Assembly (NCBI RefSeq): GCF_000002425.4 | Contig: NC_037275.1 | Coordinates: 140,513 to 204,512 of the forward strand | Length of the DNA stretch: 64,000 nt | Source: Physcomitrium patens | Taxonomy: Eukaryota > Streptophyta > Bryopsida > Funariales > Funariaceae | Direction: 5' to 3' | Shown here: piece by piece, positions 1 through 9,367 of the stretch | How positions within the stretch are numbered: position 1 is the stretch's first letter | How the letters are laid out: every line of letters begins with the position of its first letter | Notes under the pieces: model-generated | What the model saw: only the letters and a program-made list of their open reading frames with translations | Database searches by the model: none | Told to the model about the DNA's origin: nothing | Made by a program: the position numbers and the translations under genes

Positions 1-1278
1 TTCATCCATTTTTTTCATTAATGTTAACAACAATGACTCATTAGGATTCCTTGATACCAATGCATTTGGTAATTCCTTTGTAGGTATTGGTTTCTGATAT
101 GCAAAATAAGACACATACAGGTGTGATGATGATGGTGGTACAACTTACAATGGAACGGCATCCACTATTCCCCGTGGAATTGTACCATAATCATTCCTTC
201 CCAGATAACTTCCCGATGCGTCATTCCAATTTATCAGTTGATAACCTCTTTGAGATGGAATCATCGTGGCTCCAACTGTTAAGTTTTGGTCACAGTGACA
301 TTCTTCCCATACTTTTGCTCGTTCAAGAGATGATGAAATGGTGGTTGATTGGGCCTCCTTTACAAACATTTTTAATTCTGGTGGGTGTAATCCATTAACC
401 AATATGGACAACACAAATGATTCCGGCATTTGGTTATTTAGCCATTTTCAAAGTATATCCGCTACACAACCATAATATAATTGTACCGCTTCTTCTGGTA
501 CCATTTTGCTGTTCATTAATTTTTCTCTAAGGCGTTCTTCAAAATCAATTCGTCGAAAATGGGCTAAAAATGTATTTTTCAATGCCTCCCAATTGATAAA
601 TTGTCCTGCAGGTTGGCGGTTATACCACTCAAACGTTGTGTCTTTCAATGATGCTGGCAGCCATGTCAGCCAAATGTCTTCTGTTCTCCCATTATTCGCT
701 ACACACGCCATCAAAAATTGAGACAAATATTGATCTGGATCCGTACCTAGCAAAGTCCACAAAGTAGGTAATGACACGACGCTAGTCGTTTGATCATCCA
801 CTGCATCCATTTGAACTGCAATCGGAACTACTGGTCCTTCGAACGTCATTAAAGATGCCAGTGTTCTGCTCAATTCTTTATTAAAATAAAAACCATCTCT
901 GGCAAAAGTCTTTTTTAAAATTCCAAGCCTTCTTGATTGACTATTATTATCCCCAAATAATTTTACTGGTTGAATATGAGGTAAAAATGATAGGTCTTGA
1001 TATACTCTGAATTGGTCTTTATTTGAAAGTATTTTATGTCGATCTTCAGAATCAGTCTTGTTAGAATCGGACGTATTTCCAATTGAGAAGATACCCAGTG
1101 GGGTACCTAATTCCTTTGTGTCTTCCTCGTTTTCCATTAACAGCTTCGAGAGGTTTGCTGGACTATTAGCACTGCTCCCTGCGAGTGCTCTTGGTAATTT
1201 CTTTAACGGTATGTACTTCTGAAATATCAAAGGTCGATCGTCTTCTGGATACAATCGAATATGCCAACAGGTATGCAA
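1..1278 (-). pseudogene. Ty3/gypsy gag relic, family A, minus-strand copy
   Basis: Retrotransposon gag (capsid), which would assemble virus-like particles in the cytoplasm. One reading frame runs from 1278 down to the window edge. It holds the Retrotrans_gag signature (W-LPASLKDTTFEWYNRQPAG, then INWEALKNTFLAHFR) around 620-500, followed by a helical part (LVNGLHPPELKMFVKEA). Two stops interrupt it: TGA at 448-450 where the context suggests CGA, and a TAA near 145 where CAA would fit. The nominal start at 1276-1278 is TTG; the first in-frame ATG is at 1135-1137. The gag zinc knuckle and pol would lie left of base 1. A PBS and LTR sit just upstream (1518-2288), so this is the 5' end of a minus-strand element. 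Not functional. Confidence 0.85.
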
Positions 1279-1517
1279 CCACGGTTTAATCTAACTTTGT
1301 TGATGTTTTTTTTCCAATTTGCGATCTTGCTCATTACGCAACAAATTTCTTGCTTGCAATCTATTTGTTCTTTTCTTTGATTACTTTATTCTCTTTGCTG
1401 TTAAATTCTCATTCTTAATAACCATACTCTTTCTTCAAATACTACTGAAATCATCTTCCATTGCTAATTTTCTCACACGTTTGGTAATTAATTCTTAACA
1501 CTCAAAGCTATGATCAC
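1279..1517 (-). other. untranslated leader between PBS and gag (family A)
   Basis: This is the internal 5' leader of the minus-strand element, between the primer binding site and the gag frame. It is AT-rich and I see no conserved coding signal in it. Confidence 0.5.
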
Positions 1518-1535
1518 TCCCCGGCAGCGATGCCA
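1518..1535 (-). promoter_or_regulatory. primer binding site, tRNA-Asp type
   Basis: Minus strand reads TGGCATCGCTGCCGGGGA, three bases off TGGCGCCGTTGCCGGGGA, the complement of the plant tRNA-Asp 3' end that primes Athila/Tat-type Ty3/gypsy elements. It lies three bases inside the LTR end (...CACA, TTT, PBS), which fixes the LTR boundary and the strand. Confidence 0.8.
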
Positions 1536-1538
1536 AAA

Positions 1539-2288
1539 TGTGATTGCTCGTTTTACTTATTCCAGAAGAAACCTCCCAGCATAAATTTATATAGAAGAGA
1601 TTCGAACATGGGAAATGACTAATTGCTTAAGCGTTCATGTTAGGATCATACGATCAATTACCTCTTGAATGTATCATCTCTATTTCTAATATCTAAACAC
1701 ACGAGGAAACTATAATCTCCTCCTTCACTTTATCGATATCTTCCTTACAGCAATTGAGTCATATCAATAACTACTATTTCCACCAATATATTCACCCTCA
1801 TAATCTCCAACTGTAATACTGCGCCCTCATAACTTTTAGTACGCAATTACCCTCGTTCTAATCACTGGAATTCTTCACACAGAACTGCCATTCACATTAC
1901 AGTGTTTCACACAAACCTAGACTCATTCTCTTTACTGAACTACAATCAGATTTCAGCATACAATCTTTCTTCTTAAATAATACCAATCACATTTCCATTC
2001 CATAATTCAGAAACTTTCAATCCTCTTATTCAAAGAAAATAACAAACAAAAGAAAAGAGGTAGTACCAAGCTTATCCCGGCTCACAACTCTCACAGTCTG
2101 GCATTTTCTTCTCCTCTCCCATCCTCCTTATACTACCCCGAGATATCAACTCCTATACTACATATGATAACTACTTTTTCTGACTATGCATCCATTCTAC
2201 CTGCAAAACCACCTTTTCAGGAGTTATCTATCTCTGTTTACACTATACACTAGGTATCTACATTCTGAAAATAACTACTTATTCTATA
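1539..2288 (-). repeat. 5' LTR of family A, minus copy (~750 bp)
   Basis: The inner end (...CACA at 1539) is set by the adjacent PBS. The outer end at 2288 is set by alignment to the LTR starts at 5242 (plus) and 22199 (minus): TGTAGAATAG versus TATAGAATAA, so the terminal TG has become TA. The reverse complement matches the plus-strand LTR at 5242-6025 along its whole length, including GCTTAAGCAA and GTGTGAAACACTGTAATGTG. It abuts plus-strand integrase at 2289 with no spacer, as expected of an insertion into that integrase. The partner LTR would be left of the window. Confidence 0.8.
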
Positions 2289-3160
2289 GGCACCATTTGA
2301 GAAATGGAGAATTGATTTTGTTGGACCCATTGCACCAGCATCGAGACATGGACAAAAGCGGTATATTTTAGTCGCCACGGACTATGTGACCAAATGGGTG
2401 GAGGCTATTATTACCCGTAATGATAATGTCAGTACGATGGCGACTTTTTCTATAGAAGAATATTATTACTCGATTTGGGTGTGTGAAGGAATTGGTTAGC
2501 AATTGCGGCATCCATTTCATAAATGCTACGATAGCAACCTTAACGAATACATACGAAATCAAGCACAAGAAAACAACACCATATCATCCTCAGGCCAATG
2601 GGCAGACGGAAAAGACCAATGGTATTCTGTGTAAGATTTTAACCAAAATAATTTTAGCCGCGGGAACGGATTAGGATACTAAATTGATTGCGGTATTGTG
2701 AGCGTATCGTATTACATATGAAGTAACTACCAATTCCAGACCATTCCAATTGGTGTATGGGCAAGAAATAATATAACCAATTGAATTGGAAGTTCAGAGT
2801 TTGTACATTACGTTGGATGAACCTCTTGGAGATAAAGAATCACTTCAATATTGGTTGGCAGAGTTGAATAAATTAGATGAAATATGGCCTATAGCTCTCT
2901 TCAACATGGAAGTAACTCAAAAATTGTAGAAGAGTTACTATGATAGTAAACTACATCCGAAGAGTTTTATGGCCAATGATTTGATATTGTTGTATGATAG
3001 CAAGTTTAATCATTTTCCGGACAAATTTCAAGTTTGCTGGCATGGGCCATATCATGTGATTGAAGGATTTTCTAATGAGTCTGTTCAATTGGAAGATTTT
3101 ATGGATCATCGATTCAGTACCCGCATTATCGAGAACCGATTACGGTTATATCATACATAA
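2289..3160 (+). pseudogene. Ty3/gypsy integrase relic (family A)
   Basis: Integrase joins retrotransposon cDNA to nuclear DNA. The fragment opens at the DDE core (APFEKWRIDFVGPIAP, then YILVATDYVTKWVEA, about 2290-2410). After a frameshift near 2480 it continues with TPYHPQANGQTEKTNG (about 2575-2625, carrying the catalytic Glu region), RPFQLVYGQE, a basic stretch ending KSYYDSKLHPKSF, and a GPY/F-like module (CWHGPYHVIE, about 3035-3065), ending LRLYHT. Stops at 2672, about 2699, about 2775 and about 2928 interrupt the frame, several at positions where Trp or Arg is expected. The zinc-binding N-terminus is missing because the minus-strand LTR abuts here. The same protein is seen in the 27-27.5 kb copy. 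Confidence 0.85.
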
Positions 3161-3484
3161 AACCCGAGATGGATTTTCAATTTTTGGAGGAAGTCACGTT
3201 CATGTACTTAGGATAGATCTGATTATGTGTGTTAGGGTGTAGAAGCAACTGAAAGGATAGTTAGTAATTACTAATGTGTCAGATGAGACGGTGGTGAGAA
3301 ATGGACAGTAGGAGTAACATGTCCTCATTATCACCACTATGGAAAAGAATAGGAGTGGAGCACCCATATATGGTCATTCTGAAGTATCGCATTCTATTAT
3401 TGTTTCTTTTCGATGTTACAATTTTGGATGTTTCGGAGTACTTGAGTGTAGTATTAACGGTTAGAGCTTGAAAAAGTGTGCGTC
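3161..3484 (+). other. non-coding spacer between integrase and additional ORF
   Basis: About 320 bases between the integrase end and the next coding-like frame of the same element. No ORF, repeat or splice signal is convincing here. Confidence 0.4.
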
Positions 3485-5155
3485 ATGGCAATGGAGACAA
3501 CAAAGAGAGCTACGGATAAAGAGAAAAGTGGCCGAAATGTGAAAGCTAAACGTAATTTAGGACCACCATTTGTAGTAATCGTTACCAATATGGAGCCTAT
3601 GAAGCTAGAGATTTACAGGACACCAAAGAGAATATGAGATTTTTGAAACGCGTAAATATTTCAGTTTTCACGAAGGTCAGATAGTTTGCTTTCAATTAAT
3701 GTGGCATTAGTGGAAGAATACATTGTGAAATATGACCCACAGGATGAATTGAGCGTAGTACAAGGACGAGTTATCGATATCGATGAAAAGATCCTCAAAA
3801 TAGTACTATTTCTTCCATTTGGAGAGATTGTGGTGGATATTGAGGAGTCCAATGACTTTCAACCGGGAAGTTATTTCAAAGGTGGCGTGTCATTGTTTGA
3901 GAAGAACTAAGGTTGGCGGACGGCTCAGGCAATCATACCATAGCTCATAGAATTGTTGTGCTTCGTATTGAGGCATCTAAGGTTATATCGATACAACATG
4001 TATTTATCAAGACGGTTAATGTTTGCTGCGATAGGGACGTTTGAAGGGATGGTGTTCAATTGGGAAGCTTATGTAGCAACCTGTATTCATGTAGAAATGA
4101 GAGCTAAGTACAAAATAGGGAAGTTTATAACATTGTTATGTTCTAATTATGTGTGTGTTGTGATTGCATACACATTGTAGAAAACATTGCCAGTAGAGTG
4201 AAGTCCTGAAGCAGTGCCAGTGCCTCTACAATGAGAACGAAATTTGTTGGCATAGAATGTCAATACAACGAAGGTAATACATGAAATTAGAAAATCCAGC
4301 CATCCATTGGCACCAAAAATGGATCCGATTTGTTCGGTGGTGGAGGAGGAGAATGAAGTCCCAGCGTTGTTAGATATCAATCAGTTAGCGATCCTTTAGG
4401 GCCGGCTATGAAAGGCATACATCTTAAAAATGCTCTATTGAAGTACATTTTGTAAATACATTACATGATACGAGCATTGGATGTAGAGGGCAGTGGCAAA
4501 TTGGAATTAGATGCAAGCAAAAAGGTGACATTGGAGAAGATCCAAAGAATTGAAGAGCAAGAACGGATCATCCAGGCAAATGCAGAATCCAAGCTAATAT
4601 TAAAGCAAAAAATTGGAGAACAACAGGAAGCTTAGGACAAAGAAAGAGAACGCATAGTGGAGACCCACAGACAAGAACTATTCCGCGCTCGCAGTCATTC
4701 AATTTTGGAATTAAAAAAAGTGAAGGGTCAGTTGGTAATGGAACGAAAAAAGGCCGAGTAATTGGCATAAGAGAAATTGGTATTGAGTGACCAATACAGA
4801 TGTGAAACGGAGTAGTTAAGGGTTGAAACTGAGGCCTTCAATACCGAGGTGACAAGATTGACAGAGGATTTAGTCAATATTGGTCAAGCACAAGTATCGA
4901 CGTTGCCAGTTCTCAAAGTTCCAGAAGAGAGGAGTCACTTTCAGCGCCAGTTAGAATTGAGAGATGCTCAGATCTTAAAATTGGAAGTTCAAGTCCGTGA
5001 ATTGGACAAGTACAATGAAGACCTTTCAGCTCAGTTGAGGTAAGAGCCGATAGAAGAATTGGAGGAGGACGAAGATTTACAGTTGGAACTAGAATCAGTG
5101 GAACCAATAACAAATATTGTGGCAATTGATTAATTAGATAGGCTAGAGGGATTGT
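3485..5155 (+). pseudogene. Additional ORF (aORF) of family A, with coiled-coil tail
   Basis: Coding-like sequence between integrase and 3' LTR, on the same strand as pol. An ATG at 3485 starts a basic N-terminus (KRATDKEKSGRNVKAKRN). A helical domain follows (YDPQDELSVVQGRVIDID, GWRTAQAIIP, YLSRRLMFAAIGTFEGM, LLCSNYVCVVIAYTL), reaching 4180 with several stops and a short stretch readable only in the +1 frame near 3620-3690. From about 4460 another frame encodes a long heptad-like coiled coil (RIEEQERIIQANAESKL; KLEVQVRELDKYNEDLSAQL) and an acidic tail (EELEEDEDLQLELE). The layout of the first domain recalls the 'putative plant transposon protein' domain, from memory only. A second copy lies at 22216-23112 (minus). 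Function unknown. Confidence 0.6.
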
Positions 5156-5230
5156 AATTTTTGTGGAGATTTGTTAGATAATTTTTGGATAGGTATCGAT
5201 TGAGTATTTGTGAAGATGCTGCACAGATAG

Positions 5231-5240
5231 GAGTGGGGCT
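5231..5240 (+). promoter_or_regulatory. polypurine tract before family A 3' LTR
   Basis: GAGTGGGGCT (with AG before it) directly precedes the LTR start at 5242. The sister copy has GGGAGTGGGG at 22203-22212 (minus) in the same context (GCTGCACAG...PPT...LTR), so the tract is shared. It would prime plus-strand DNA synthesis. Confidence 0.6.
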
Positions 5241-5241
5241 A

Positions 5242-6025
5242 TGTAGAATAGATATTAATTCATTTTTGAAAGATATTGGTAAAATATAAACCCTAGTCTA
5301 TGTAATAGAAAATTCAGGATGACGGATGAGTGATTTAGTTCTTAAAAGCGGTTAATTATAAAATTACGATTAAAATCTAGAGAATCAAGAGAAAGTATAT
5401 AGGACTTATAAAAGTTAATTAGGGTGCCAGATTGTGATAGTCATGAGCTGAGGGCCATCGTTGTGAGAGTTGTGAGCCAAGGTAAGCTTAGTGCTACCTG
5501 TTTTCTTTTGTTTGTTATTTTCTTTGAATAAGAGGATTGAGAGTTTCTCAATATTGTGAAGTGAATTATGGAATGGAAATGTGATTCATATTATTTGAGA
5601 AGAAGAAAGATTGAATGCTAAAATCTGATTGTAATTCAGCAGAGAAAATCAGTCTGTGTTTGTGTGAAACACTGTAATGTGAATGGCAATTCTATGTGAA
5701 GAATTCCAGTGATTAGAATGAGGATAATTATGTGCTGAAAGTTGTGAAGGTGCAGTATTACAGTTGGAGATTATGAGGGTGAATATATTGGTGGAAATAG
5801 GAGTTATTGGTATGACTGAATTGCTATAAGAAAGAGATCGATAAGGTGATGGAGGAGATTATAATTTCCTTGTAAGTTCAGATATTGAAAATAGAGACGA
5901 TATATTTAGGAGGTAAGTGATTGTGTGACCCTAACGTGAACGCTTAAGCAACTAGTTATTTCTCGTATTCAAATCTTCCTATACAGATTTATTTCCATTA
6001 GATTAATTTGGAATAAGTAAAATAA
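5242..6025 (+). repeat. 3' LTR of family A, plus copy
   Basis: Starts TGTAGAATAG after the PPT and aligns with the reverse complement of 1539-2288 up to GGAATAAGTAAAA near 6025, where the expected terminal CGAGCAATCACA is replaced by an unrelated AT-rich run. It holds an extra ~30-bp piece near 5443-5475 (a local duplication of GTTGTGAGAGTTGTGAGC-like sequence) that the minus copy lacks. A TATA-like TATATAGGACTTATAAAAG lies about 5395-5415, a plausible promoter of the LTR. Confidence 0.75.
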
Positions 6026-6134
6026 AAATAAAGAAATAAATTGACTTGTGCATGGACGTAGTGGTAATAAATTCATCCATTTTATTGTGGAGCGAGATTA
6101 TTTGAAGCAACGGTCTAAAATTTCTAGTGTTTAG

Positions 6135-6640
6135 ATGAGATTTTCCATAATTGCGTCTGACCAACGTCTTGGCGATGAGGACTCCCTACAATATCAGTTA
6201 CCAAAATTGGGAAAATTGGATGAAGTTAGGGCTACGGCTCTCCTGACCATGGGAACTACACAGCATAGATGTAAGAGTTATTATGCTAGTAAATCACGTC
6301 CCAAATTATTTTTAACCAGCGATGTAGAACTTCTTTCATGATAGCCGATTTTACAATCATTTTTTTTAGGCAACGGGAGGAAGGGGAGGGATGTCAAGTC
6401 TATTGGCATGAATAGTATCATGTAGTGGAAGGTTTTTTTTTTATTTTTTCTTTTCTAATAGGTATGTTCAATTGGAACATTTTATGGGTACTCAATTTAC
6501 TACATGTACCAACTGAAATCGATTACGACTTTATTATACGTGAACATAGGACGGGTTTCAAAAATTGAGAGGAAGAGGGCTTATCATGTAATCCTAAATC
6601 CTAAACCCTTATCAGTAGAACCGGAATCCATAAAACCATC
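6135..6640 (+). pseudogene. Ty3/gypsy integrase C-terminal relic
   Basis: The 68-codon frame 6135-6341 reads RLGDEDSLQYQLPKLGKLDE, RATALLTMGTTQHRCK and SYYASKSRPKLF, the linker and basic stretch found before the GPY/F module in the 2.9-kb integrase (there GDKESLQYWLAELNKLDE, KSYYDSKLHPKSF). Downstream, degraded sequence in shifting frames still suggests the module and its end (FLTS...EHFMGTQF-like, about 6340-6540). Stops and frameshifts make it inactive. It belongs to a relative of family A, not to the same copy. Confidence 0.7.
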
Positions 6641-6689
6641 CATGGACAATGTTGGAATTGATTAGTCTAGTGAGCCCAGATAGTGGAAA

Positions 6690-7250
6690 AATTTTGTGAA
6701 GGTTCGTTGAAGAAGTTTTATTTTACCGATTCCGTGCTTCTTTATTTTCTTCGGAGAAGAAGAAGAGCCATGGATAGTTTTCTAAATGATGTGAAGTGAA
6801 ATTCTGGAATGAAAAAATAGATTTGGTGTTGTCAAAGGAAGTATTTGAAATTATTTGTGGGATGAATACTTGTGTGGAAGTGGACAATGAGAAGTAATTG
6901 TGAAGAATGGTAATGAATGGAAGAATTACGATGCATTAAATATTGGAATTGGAGGAGGAGACTATGGAGTTTGAATTTGTGTAAAGAAGTGGAGGGAGAA
7001 TGACAGTTGGATGTGAAGGGTTCTAGTGATTGAATTATGGAGTGATTGTGTGCTGTCTTTTGAGATGGTGTGGTATTACTTGAGATTGTTGTCACACGTT
7101 TGGAAAAGAGGAGAGACAGTGAAACCATGAAATAGGATCATCGATTGTGATATTTTATTAGTTGGAAGAGTACATTGTTATGGAGCATAACAAGACGAGA
7201 TCAGATAAGATATGAATAAAACCTCATGGCAAAATATCAAAATGAGAGAA
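6690..7250 (+). repeat. Degraded family A-like LTR
   Basis: Patches match the 5242-6025 LTR in the same order: GTGAAGTGAAATTCTGGAAT, then a GGTTCTAGTGATTGAATTAT-like patch against AATTCCAGTGATTAGAAT, then TGTGTGCTG and GTGTGGTATTACTTGAGATT against GTGCAGTATTACAGTTGGAG. Ends cannot be placed. Confidence 0.45.
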
Positions 7251-7597
7251 TATGATTTTATATTTGTAATGATAGCTAAAATGAAAAGAATGGTTCCAAA
7301 TGAGTATTGCTGGAACTCAAGATGTCCTTGGCCTCAATTTGTATACTAAAACTGAAGTGGAAGTAATCAAAAGTCTAAAATAAAAGTGATTTATTTTTAG
7401 AAATTTATGAAAATTCTAATTTTAGTGATAACTCTTCATTAGGCCCATCTGCTGATGGCTAGTATAGAGAAGTAGGTTGGATAACTTCTTTACAGAGAAA
7501 CATAATTTTTTGAATGTACTTCATTTTTTTTTGTGTTTTTTTCCTCCACTTCTTCGTAAAGTGAACCTACAAAAGCCCGACTTTGTAGCCAAATCCT
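7251..7597. other. no feature recognised
   Basis: AT-rich sequence between the degraded LTR and the next coding-like frame, with short T-runs near 7527-7555. Nothing identifiable is seen. Confidence 0.4.
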
Positions 7598-7902
7598 TTG
7601 GTCAATGTAATCACTACTGAAATGGATGTCATCTATGGTACCTGTGATCATGTCAAGTCTCGACTTAGTTTAGTCATGAAATCTATTACTGCTTGCCCAT
7701 CCGATGTAGACGTGGATGTTGTGTGCTTCATGGAAAACGTGCGTGATTTACCAAGTTTACTTGGAGAAATTTCTCGTCTAGCCAAATGTAGAGTCCATGT
7801 GAAGGATTTAGAGTATTTTCAAACTTGGTTGCACATGATTTCTGACCCCGCACTTGTGAAGGTGAATACCGGCGACAGAGTTGGAAAAAGGTAGCTTCAC
7901 AA
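7598..7902 (+). pseudogene. Unidentified coding relic, left part (split by element B1)
   Basis: A 98-codon frame (nominal TTG start at 7598; an internal ATG lies at about 7622) encodes a balanced protein-like segment (CDHVKSRLSLVMKSI, VDVVCFMENVRDLPSLLGEI, VHVKDLEYFQTWLHMI), ending with TAG at about 7892. The B1 retrotransposon is inserted just downstream between GCGT duplications, and coding-like sequence resumes at 16379. The two parts may therefore be one pre-existing locus. I do not recognise the family. It could be a host gene or an additional ORF of an older element. Confidence 0.4.
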
Positions 7903-7906
7903 GCGT
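7903..7906 (+). repeat. left target-site duplication of B1
   Basis: GCGT directly before the left LTR terminus TGTCGT, repeated at 16375-16378 after the right LTR. It would be 5 bp (AGCGT) if the final A of the right LTR is shared. Confidence 0.7.
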
Positions 7907-8508
7907 TGTCGTATTACGTGCTTTCCTGCTCAAGAACGTGCCGGGCGTCTGGCTGTAGAAGGTAGTATGGAGATTCGCCAATATTCAAGCAGTTTATCGG
8001 TTATTGACTACTGGAATACAAACAACTGCAAGAATACACCGTAAATCTATACGGATGCCCTTCGACTGCTCGTCGAAGTCCCTTTTACCCCAGCCGATAG
8101 GTCTCTAGACGTTACAGAGAACCTCCGATACCGCTTTGTACTTATGATCTTATATCCACTGACTGTCTTGTTAGATTAACCCAATAAATTTCATTACCTC
8201 CGCATACTCAATCCTATAGACACCCCTTTAATTCTTCAATCACGGACGTAATTCGATTTCACAAAACAATCGAGAGTAATCAAATCCACTTCATTAAAAA
8301 TCCTGATTCACCATTACAACACTGACTTCAGCAACGATTGCTTCCATCTTCCCAAAAATTCTATGAAGAAGAAAAGCTCAATTCTCTGTCTTTTCTTCCC
8401 CGACCCAAAGCATGAAGCTAGCTCTCTCCAATCCTCTTCAAAAAAAAACCTTTTTTCCCAAAAAACTATCCTCCTAACCTTATCCTCTAAATTTCTTCAA
8501 TCTTCCAT

Positions 8509-8604
8509 CTTAGATCCGGAATTGGCTCCCATCGTCACAGCTTAGATCCGAAATTGGCTCCCGCCGTCAGAGCTTAGATTCAAAATTGACTCCCGCCGTC
8601 AGAG
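8509..8604 (-). repeat. 32-bp tandem repeat, 3 units, in B1 left LTR
   Basis: Three imperfect units beginning CTTAGATCCG/CTTAGATTCA and ending CCGTCAGAG or CGTCACAG. The same three units occur at 15750-15845 in the other LTR. Confidence 0.85.
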
Positions 8605-8669
8605 CTTTCTAAATGGCAAAAAGAATAAGACAGCCTGAAACAGAATCGAAACCCCGTACTTGGGTCCAC

Positions 8670-8961
8670 ATTGAGTCGCCCGACCCATTCAAGTCTCATA
8701 TTGGATAAGAGGACCCAGATTGGATTCTCAAAATTGGATCGCATTGGGTTGCCCGACCAATTCAGGTCTTATATTGTATAAGAGGACCCGGATTGGATTC
8801 TCAAAATTGAATCACATTGGGTTGCCCGACCAATTCAAGTCTCATATTGGATAAGAGGACCTGGATTGGATTCTCGAAATTGGATCGTATTGAGTTGTCC
8901 GATCAATTCAGGTCTCATATTGAATAAGAAGATCCAGATTGGATTCTCAAAATTGGATCCA
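8670..8961 (-). repeat. 73-bp tandem repeat, 4 units, in B1 left LTR
   Basis: Four adjacent 73-bp units, each starting ATTG(A/G)G and containing CCCGACCAATTCAGG-like sequence and TTGGATTCTCAAAATTGGAT. The right LTR carries only three. Read on the minus strand each unit contains SNMRPELVGQPN-like codons, also seen once in the longer LTR of B2 and the lone LTR at 26 kb, so the array is an amplified piece of an LTR-borne coding-like stretch. 73 is not a multiple of three, so repeats shift frame. Confidence 0.9.
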
Positions 8962-9206
8962 ATTGGCTCTTCGAACCAGGCTCACCCGTCGCGTGAATTG
9001 GTCCTTTTCCTTCTTGGTGACTCCCGTTATTGGAATCAAATGGAGCATTTCAGTATGCCTCGGCTGACTGTAATGGGGTGACTGAACCTGGCCACTCAGT
9101 ATTTGCACTAGAGTTGGTCGTTGCTCCCAATATTCGAGGTAAGTGAACGTTAATAAAATTCCCCTTTCTTTTTATTTTCACAGTATACTCGTGTTACAAC
9201 ACGACA

Positions 9207-9219
9207 TCCACCCCCTTTG
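9207..9219 (-). promoter_or_regulatory. B1 polypurine tract
   Basis: Minus strand reads AAAGGGGGTGGA immediately before the LTR start TGTCGTG. B2 has AGAGGGGTTGGA at the equivalent place (42294-42305). This is the primer for plus-strand synthesis. Confidence 0.85.
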
Positions 9220-9367
9220 AACCTGTGCATCCTCCGGTATGCACCAATTTACCCAATTGCTGTTTGATTCAGAATATATCCTCTATGTCTTTGTCCTCTT
9301 TGTCTTCGTCACCTTCATTATCCAAATCACTTTCATCTTCTTGGTGCTGAATTTCTATACCTTCATT

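Larger units (their letters stand above)
2289..6025 (+). mobile_element. Family A Ty3/gypsy element, 3' half (integrase, additional ORF, 3' LTR)
   Basis: Plus-strand remnant that begins abruptly inside the integrase core next to the minus-strand LTR, then carries the integrase C-terminus, an extra ORF and a 3' LTR in the order expected of the 3' half of one element. Its gag, protease, RT and RNase H are absent. They probably lie on the far side of the minus-strand insertion, outside the window. Integrase motifs and the Asp-type PBS of the sister copy point to the non-chromoviral Tat/Athila-like branch; a tree would be needed to confirm that. Confidence 0.75.
6040..7250 (+). mobile_element. 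Second family A-like fragment (integrase end + degraded LTR)
   Basis: A further plus-strand piece follows the LTR: an integrase C-terminus (6135-6640), then sequence related to the family A LTR. Unlike the copy at 2289-6025 there is no additional ORF between them. Boundaries are approximate because both ends fade into unrecognisable sequence. Confidence 0.5.
7907..9206 (-). repeat. B1 3' LTR (1300 bp)
   Basis: Runs from TGTCGTATTACGTGC to GTTACAACACGACA and is nearly identical to 15148-16374. The 73-bp length difference is exactly one unit of an internal tandem repeat (four units here, three in the other LTR). It also contains a 32-bp x 3 repeat at 8509-8604. The LTR would provide promoter and polyadenylation signals for the element. 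Confidence 0.95.

Noticed and set aside
506..721. 71-codon plus-strand frame
   Set aside because: Antisense shadow of the family A gag at 1-1278.
8670..8961. CRISPR-like array
   Set aside because: Contiguous 73-bp tandem units without unique spacers, inside a retrotransposon LTR in eukaryotic DNA.
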